The notes beneath the pieces were generated by a model that made no database searches, was not told the DNA's origin, and saw only the letters and a list, made by a program, of their open reading frames with translations. From Phycicoccus avicenniae_A (GTDB taxonomy: Bacteria; Actinomycetota; Actinomycetes; Actinomycetales; Dermatophilaceae): DNA of 64,000 nucleotides. A program made the position numbers and the translations under genes. Position 1 is the first letter of the stretch; the number at the start of each line of letters is the position of its first letter. Of the stretch, positions 58,591 to 64,000 are shown in pieces. The DNA lies in assembly GCF_050496545.1 (NCBI RefSeq), contig NZ_JBNVZV010000005.1:1-64000 (forward strand), read 5' to 3'.

Positions 58591-59718
58591 GTGAGCGACG
58601 CCCCCCTCAGCATCCCCGCCGACCTGCTGCCCGCCGACGGTCGCTTCGGCTCCGGACCCTCCAAGGTCCGCCCCGAGCAGGTCGAGGCACTCACCGCCAT
58701 CGGTCGCACGGTGCTCGGCACCTCGCACCGCCAGGCCCCGGTGAAGAACCTCGTGAAGTCCGTGCGCGAGGGCCTGGCCACCTTCTTCGACCTCCCCGAG
58801 GGCTACGAGGTGGTCCTCGGCAACGGCGGCTCGACCGCGTTCTGGGACATCGCCGCCTTCGGCCTGGTCCGCGACCGCGCCCAGCACCTGGCCTTCGGCG
58901 AGTTCTCCAGCAAGTTCGGCTCGGTCACGAAGAAGGCCCCCTTCCTCGGCGACCCGACGATCATCACGAGCGAGCCGGGCAGCCTCCCCGACCCCGTCGC
59001 CGAGGCCGGCGTCGACACCTACGCGTGGGCGCACAACGAGACGAGCACCGGCGTGATGGCTCCCGTCCGCCGTGTCGAGGGTGCGGACGACGACGCGCTC
59101 CTGCTCGTCGACGCCACCTCGGGCGCCGGCGGCCTCCCGGTGGACGTCTCGCAGGCCGACGTCTACTACTTCGCGCCGCAGAAGTCCTTCGCCTCCGACG
59201 GCGGCCTCTGGCTCGGCCTCTTCTCCCCCGCGGCCCTGGCCCGGGTCGACGAGATCGCCGCGTCCGGGCGCTGGGTCCCCGACTTCTTCAGCCTCCCGAC
59301 CGCGATCGACAACTCGCGCAAGGACCAGACGTACAACACCCCGGCCGTCGCGACCCTGGCGATGCTCGCCAACCAGGTCGAGTGGCTCAACGGCAACGGT
59401 GGCCTGGACTGGGCGACCTCGCGCACCGCGGACTCCAGCGGCCGCCTCTACGACTGGGCCGAGCGCACCGCGTACACGAGCCCGTACGTGACCGACCCCG
59501 ACCACCGCAGCCGGGTCGTGGCCACCATCGACTTCGACGACGCGGTGGATGCCTCCGCCGTCGCGAAGACGCTGCGCGCGCACGGCGTCGTCGACGTCGA
59601 GCCGTACCGCAAGCTCGGCCGCAACCAGCTGCGGGTGGCCTGCTTCCCGGCCGTCGAGCCCGACGACGTCAGCCGGCTCATCGCCAGCATCGAGTACGTC
59701 GTCGAGCGCCTGGCCTGA
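58591..59718 (+). CDS. serC: Phosphoserine aminotransferase
   Basis: A 375-residue PLP enzyme of the actinobacterial SerC type. It converts 3-phosphohydroxypyruvate and glutamate to phosphoserine and 2-oxoglutarate in serine synthesis (and can serve pyridoxal synthesis). Key parts are RFGSGPSKVRPEQVEAL, VVLGNGGSTAFWDIAAFG, AWAHNETSTGV, LLVDATSGAGGLPVD and the PLP lysine Lys198 in YYFAPQKSFASDGG. The GTG start has ACGGAG about 7 nt upstream. A strong terminator follows. Confidence 0.95.
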   Translation: MSDAPLSIPADLLPADGRFGSGPSKVRPEQVEALTAIGRTVLGTSHRQAPVKNLVKSVREGLATFFDLPEGYEVVLGNGGSTAFWDIAAFGLVRDRAQHLAFGEFSSKFGSVTKKAPFLGDPTIITSEPGSLPDPVAEAGVDTYAWAHNETSTGVMAPVRRVEGADDDALLLVDATSGAGGLPVDVSQADVYYFAPQKSFASDGGLWLGLFSPAALARVDEIAASGRWVPDFFSLPTAIDNSRKDQTYNTPAVATLAMLANQVEWLNGNGGLDWATSRTADSSGRLYDWAERTAYTSPYVTDPDHRSRVVATIDFDDAVDASAVAKTLRAHGVVDVEPYRKLGRNQLRVACFPAVEPDDVSRLIASIEYVVERLA

Positions 59719-59734
59719 GCCCCGCACCCCGGCT

Positions 59735-59770
59735 CGCGAGCCCCCTCCCGTCCGCGGGAGGGGGCTCGCG
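59735..59770. terminator. Bidirectional terminator between serC and the MFS operon
   Basis: A perfect 16-bp stem (CGCGAGCCCCCTCCCG / CGGGAGGGGGCTCGCG) closes a TCCG tetraloop between the convergent serC and marR-MFS-microprotein operons. Confidence 0.8.
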
Positions 59771-59773
59771 CCG

Positions 59774-59860
59774 TCATCGGGCCACGGCGTAGACGACGGC
59801 GACGACGACGAGCACCGCGAGGACCCCGAGGGTCATCCGGCGCCGGAAGAGCGGCGTCAC
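59774..59860 (-). CDS. Putative 28-residue membrane microprotein
   Basis: A very short open frame whose GTG start overlaps the MFS stop (GTGA), the same coupling seen between real genes throughout the window. The product is TPLFRRRMTLGVLAVLVVVA followed by VVYAVAR: a basic N terminus and one hydrophobic helix. It ends just before the bidirectional terminator, so it lies within the transcript. It may modulate the transporter, as small membrane proteins often do. Translation is unproven, and the frame could also be a chance extension. Confidence 0.5.
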   Translation of the reverse strand: MTPLFRRRMTLGVLAVLVVVAVVYAVAR

Positions 59861-61158
59861 CGGGCCGGTTCCGGGACGGGCACGTGCGCGTCGTCGCGGC
59901 GGGCAGGGACGGTGGTGACGCTGACGCGCGGGCGCCGCTGGGACTCGTAGCTCACGCGGACATTCTCCGCCCGTGTGAGCCACACCGAGACCGCGACGAG
60001 CGTGATCCCCACTGCGGCGGCCCCGACGCCGATCGTCCACCGCGGGCCGAACTGCTCGGAGATCCAGCCGATCATCGGCGCCCCGACCGGGGTGCCGCCC
60101 ATGAAGATCGCCATGTAGAGGGCCATCACGCGGCCGCGCATCTCCGGCGCCACCCGCGTCTGCACCATCGCGTTGGCGGTCGTCAGCGCGGTGAGCGCGG
60201 TGAGCCCGACGGGCACGAGCGCCACGGCAAAGAACCAGTACGTCGGCGCGGCCGCGGCCACCGCCGCCGAAGCCGTGAAGCCGACGAGGGCCACGAGCAG
60301 CACCCGGAGCCGCGGCTCCTTGCGGCGGGCCGACAGGAGCGCGGCGGTCAGGGACCCGACCGCCATGATCGAGCCCAGCAGCCCGAACTCGCCGGCCCCC
60401 TTGGCGAAGACCTTCGTGGCCATCAGCGCCATCGTGATCTGGAAGTTCATCCCGAAGGTGCCGAGCACGAAGACGAGCAGCATGACGAGCTGGATGTCGC
60501 GGCGGTGCTTCACGTAGGCGAAGCCCTCGCGGATGCCGCCGCGCCCCTTGGCCCGGCTCGGCGAGCGCAGCTCGGAGGTCGTGAGCATCGCCAGCGCGCC
60601 GAGGACGAACACGAAGGTCAGGGTGTTGAGCAGCAGCGCCTGGCCGGTGCCCCACCACGCGATGACGAGCCCGGCGAGACCCGGCCCGATGAGGCGACCG
60701 GCGTTGAACGACGCCGAGTTGAGCGCGACGGCGTTGGTCAGCTTCTCGGCCGGCACCATCTCCGAGACGAACACCTGGCGCGCCGGGTTGTCGATGGCCG
60801 TCGTCACGCCCTGGAAGAGGGCGATGGCGTAGACGTGCCAGAGCTGCGCCGTCCCCGTGACGGCGAGCACGCCGAGGACGAGGCTGGTCAGCGCGAGCAG
60901 GCTCTGGGTGACGAGGAGGATGCGCCGCCGCGAGAACCGGTCGGCGATGAGGCCGGTCCACGGCGCGAGGAGGAGGAAGGGGAGGAACTGCAGGCCCGTC
61001 ACGACACCGAGCGCCGTGGCCGAGCCGGCCGTGAGCACGGTGAGGACGAGCCAGTCCTGGCCCACCCGGCCGATCCACGTGCCGACGTTGGACACGAAGC
61101 CGCCGAGGAACCAGAGCCGGTAGTTGCGGATCTCGAGCGAGGTGAAGGTCGGGCTCAT
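59857..61158 (-). CDS. MFS transporter (DHA3/EntS-like efflux family)
   Basis: A 433-residue permease with about 12 helices. It starts SPTFTSLEIRNYRLWFLGGF and has GQDWLVLTVLTAGSATALG, GLIADRFSRRRILLVTQSLL, ATAIDNPARQVFVSEMVP-type and MRGRVMALYMAIFMGGTPVG segments typical of DHA3 exporters. It probably expels a toxic compound sensed by the MarR protein encoded upstream. The ATG overlaps the marR stop (ATGA), and a small membrane ORF overlaps its own stop. Confidence 0.9.
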   Translation of the reverse strand: MSPTFTSLEIRNYRLWFLGGFVSNVGTWIGRVGQDWLVLTVLTAGSATALGVVTGLQFLPFLLLAPWTGLIADRFSRRRILLVTQSLLALTSLVLGVLAVTGTAQLWHVYAIALFQGVTTAIDNPARQVFVSEMVPAEKLTNAVALNSASFNAGRLIGPGLAGLVIAWWGTGQALLLNTLTFVFVLGALAMLTTSELRSPSRAKGRGGIREGFAYVKHRRDIQLVMLLVFVLGTFGMNFQITMALMATKVFAKGAGEFGLLGSIMAVGSLTAALLSARRKEPRLRVLLVALVGFTASAAVAAAAPTYWFFAVALVPVGLTALTALTTANAMVQTRVAPEMRGRVMALYMAIFMGGTPVGAPMIGWISEQFGPRWTIGVGAAAVGITLVAVSVWLTRAENVRVSYESQRRPRVSVTTVPARRDDAHVPVPEPAR

Positions 61159-61598
61159 TCGGCGGCCACCCGTTCGAGCAGCGCGGTGGCCTCGGCGAGC
61201 AGCGCGCGCTCGTCGTCGCTCAGGTGCTCCAGGCGGGTCGCCAGCCACTGGTCCCGGCGCCGTCGCGTCTCGCGCACCGCCTTGCGCCCCTCGGGGGTCA
61301 GGGACAGGATCACCTGCCGCCCGTCGGTCGGGTCGTCGGCCCGGGCCACCAGGCCCGCCTCGACGAGCCCGTTCACCGTGCGGCTCATGCTCGGCGCCGA
61401 GACGCGCTCGATCTCCGCGACCTCCTTCGGCGTCCGCGGACCGTCCTCGAGCCGGATGAGCACCGAGAACTGGTGCGGGGCGAGGTCGGTCGTGCTCTCG
61501 AAGCGCACCCGGCGCGAGATGCGCATGCACACGAGGCGCAGGTCGCTGGTCAGGCGGTCCTTCTGCGCACGGGTCATGGTCGGGGCGGCTGCGGGCAC
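61155..61598 (-). CDS. MarR family transcriptional regulator
   Basis: A 147-residue winged-helix repressor. DNA-binding parts are TPKEVAEIERVSAPSMSRTV and the wing DDPTDGRQVILSLTPEGRKA, with dimerisation helices at both ends. It leads the operon with the exporter gene, as is usual for MarR-MFS pairs, and probably represses both until a ligand binds. GGAG lies 6 nt before the GTG start. An inverted repeat TTAGCAC-N12-GTGCTAA lies about 30 nt upstream. Confidence 0.92.
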   Translation of the reverse strand: MPAAAPTMTRAQKDRLTSDLRLVCMRISRRVRFESTTDLAPHQFSVLIRLEDGPRTPKEVAEIERVSAPSMSRTVNGLVEAGLVARADDPTDGRQVILSLTPEGRKAVRETRRRRDQWLATRLEHLSDDERALLAEATALLERVAAE

Positions 61599-61629
61599 GG
61601 TGTTCTCCGGCGGTCGTCTTCATGGATGC

Positions 61630-61655
61630 TTAGCACAACTCATTACGCGTGCTAA
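61630..61655. promoter_or_regulatory. Candidate MarR operator
   Basis: TTAGCAC and GTGCTAA form a perfect 7-bp inverted repeat with a 12-nt spacer upstream of the marR-MFS operon, in an unusually AT-rich patch. It is the likely site for autorepression. Confidence 0.55.
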
Positions 61656-61679
61656 CTATTCCACGACTCCGGGGACGAC

Positions 61680-61715
61680 GACGCCCGCCCCGGTCGGGCG
61701 ACCGGGGCGGGCGTC
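61680..61715 (-). terminator. Terminator after the NCS2 permease gene
   Basis: A perfect 16-bp stem (GACGCCCGCCCCGGTC / GACCGGGGCGGGCGTC) with a 4-nt loop lies just past the permease stop. Confidence 0.75.
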
Positions 61716-61736
61716 GAAGGTCGGTGGGCCGGAGGG

Positions 61737-63236
<1,500 letters not shown>

Positions 63237-63243
63237 GGCGTGC

Positions 63244-63249
63244 AGGCTA
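63244..63249 (-). promoter_or_regulatory. -10 box of a leaderless permease transcript
   Basis: TAGCCT on the minus strand ends 7 nt before the permease ATG, with no Shine-Dalgarno sequence. Confidence 0.45.
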
Positions 63250-63317
63250 GTGGCGCGAGGGCGGCCGTGGGTTTCCGGGGTGTGACGGCGAGACGCGGGA
63301 CCGCGTCCGGGGGTCGT

Positions 63318-63323
63318 TACGCT
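63318..63323 (+). promoter_or_regulatory. -10 box of a leaderless DUF2530 gene transcript
   Basis: TACGCT lies exactly 6 nt before the GTG start, and no Shine-Dalgarno sequence is present. Confidence 0.45.
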
Positions 63324-63329
63324 GGCGGC

Positions 63330-63587
63330 GTGACCGAGCAGACGCCCCGCCCCCGCGCCACCCTCGGCGAGTCCGCGCCGGTCGAGCCGCCGCACGTGCC
63401 GACCTCGCTCATCACGCTCGTCGGGTGCGCCCTCTGGGCGGTGGCCCTCGTCGTCTCGCTGGCCGTCCCCGCGCTGCACACGGGCGAGCGGTCGTGGTGG
63501 CCGTGGGCGTGCGTCAGCGGCCTGGCGCTCGGTGCGTTCGCGTGGTGGTACGTCCGGCGCGGGAAGGGCAACGCCGCCGGCGCCTGA
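63330..63587 (+). CDS. DUF2530 domain-containing small membrane protein
   Basis: An 85-residue protein with a proline-rich N-terminal tail and two membrane helices (LITLVGCALWAVALVVSLAV; WWPWACVSGLALGAFAWWYV), ending in a basic tail (RRGKGNAAGA). This matches the DUF2530 pattern of small actinobacterial membrane proteins of unknown role. It is divergent from the purine permease and starts at a GTG with a -10 box 6 nt upstream. Confidence 0.8.
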   Translation: MTEQTPRPRATLGESAPVEPPHVPTSLITLVGCALWAVALVVSLAVPALHTGERSWWPWACVSGLALGAFAWWYVRRGKGNAAGA

Positions 63588-63688
63588 GGCACCACGAGTA
63601 TCGGGTCACCCGATACGACCGCGCTCCACCCCGGAACCGTTCCCGGGTGATGCGCGGGGTTCCCGGGGGAAGTGCCCGGCGAGCCGCC

Positions 63689-64000
63689 TCAGGCGGGGTC
63701 GAGCTCGAAGTCGTCGAGGATCGGCGGCGAGACGCGCTCGGGGGCCGGCGCCTCGACGTCGACCTCGGAGTGCGCACCGCACCCGTGGTCGAGGCTGACG
63801 ACCTTGCCGTCCGAGGGGGACCAGGCGTTGGCGCAGACCCCGAACACCGAGCGCAGCGCGCCGGCCATCGGGACGAGGAAGCCGCAGGACGAGCACGGCA
63901 TCGGGGCCTTGACCGCCACCGCGGCCGACGGCCCGTTCTCCCCGTCGTACCAGCGCTGCGCGGCGACGTCGCGACCCTCGGCCGAGAGCACGCGGGGGCG
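63689..64000 (-). CDS. DUF3027 domain-containing protein, C-terminal part (5' end outside window)
   Basis: The last 103 codons of a gene that continues past the window edge. The visible part has SAEGRDVAAQRWYDGENGP, then a zinc-ribbon-like region with PCSSCGFLVPMAG, GVCANAWSPSDGKVVSLDHG and CGAHSEVDVEAP, typical of the C terminus of DUF3027 proteins in actinobacteria. The function is unknown. An internal ATG/GTG near 63991 is not the true start, because the frame stays open to the edge. Confidence 0.82.
   Translation of the reverse strand, partial: RPRVLSAEGRDVAAQRWYDGENGPSAAVAVKAPMPCSSCGFLVPMAGALRSVFGVCANAWSPSDGKVVSLDHGCGAHSEVDVEAPAPERVSPPILDDFELDPA

Overview
The window looks like a chromosomal segment of a very high-GC actinobacterium. 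I infer a Micrococcales member, perhaps close to Intrasporangiaceae such as Phycicoccus or Janibacter. Signs are the strong GC bias at third codon positions, many GTG starts and ATGA/GTGA gene overlaps, TANNNT -10 boxes placed 6-7 nt before start codons (leaderless mRNAs), and actinobacterial families: an IdeR-type DtxR regulator, SigK/RskA-like proteins, a class F sortase, DUF2530, DUF3027 and an actinobacterial-type SerC. I see no rRNA, tRNA, CRISPR array, insertion sequence or prophage, and no compositional island. The first 62 bases are pure C, probably a sequence-end artefact.

Left third (1-23.8 kb): carbon uptake. A minus-strand operon has an RbsA-type ATPase, a permease, a sugar-binding lipoprotein, a Gfo/Idh/MocA oxidoreductase and two sugar-phosphate-isomerase-like TIM barrels; a ROK regulator is divergent across a promoter with an inverted repeat. 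A secreted cysteine-containing protein of unknown role follows. Next comes lutABC-ppsR-ppsA, linking lactate oxidation to phosphoenolpyruvate synthesis. A second ABC system (binding lipoprotein, one-domain ATPase, permease) with a zinc polyol dehydrogenase faces a LacI-type repressor and an FGGY kinase, with two LacI-type operators between them. This looks like pentitol or related polyol use through D-xylulose 5-phosphate.

Middle (23.9-46 kb): three overlapping glycosyltransferase genes; an ABC exporter and a DUF2470 protein sharing a double iron box; a DUF4397 surface protein with a class F sortase; a hemerythrin; a very acidic secreted protein; and an ECF sigma factor with a membrane partner. 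A run of overlapping minus-strand genes follows: GT2, DUF2064, a membrane molybdenum oxidoreductase with an internal Tat motif, a membrane protein, a methyltransferase and a two-component system. A membrane protein and a zinc-knuckle epimerase flank it. Then come a fasciclin/ECF sigma/anti-sigma locus resembling mycobacterial MPT70/83-SigK-RskA, and glycerate kinase.

Right third (45.5-64 kb): an NlpC/P60 hydrolase behind a c-di-AMP (ydaO) riboswitch, a second cell-wall protein with the same linker, IdeR, three MFS transporters, a hotdog-SDR-HEAT operon, pdxH, a 21-bp tandem repeat, a NYN-LOTUS protein, citrate synthase, a secreted sugar dehydrogenase, serC, a MarR-MFS operon ending in a 28-codon membrane microprotein gene, an NCS2 purine permease, DUF2530 and the 3' end of a DUF3027 gene.

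Functional calls rest on recognised motifs and family knowledge; no searches were run. No wholly new system is evident. The best leads are regulatory: the iron box, riboswitch, leaderless promoters and direct repeats, plus a few unusual protein architectures.
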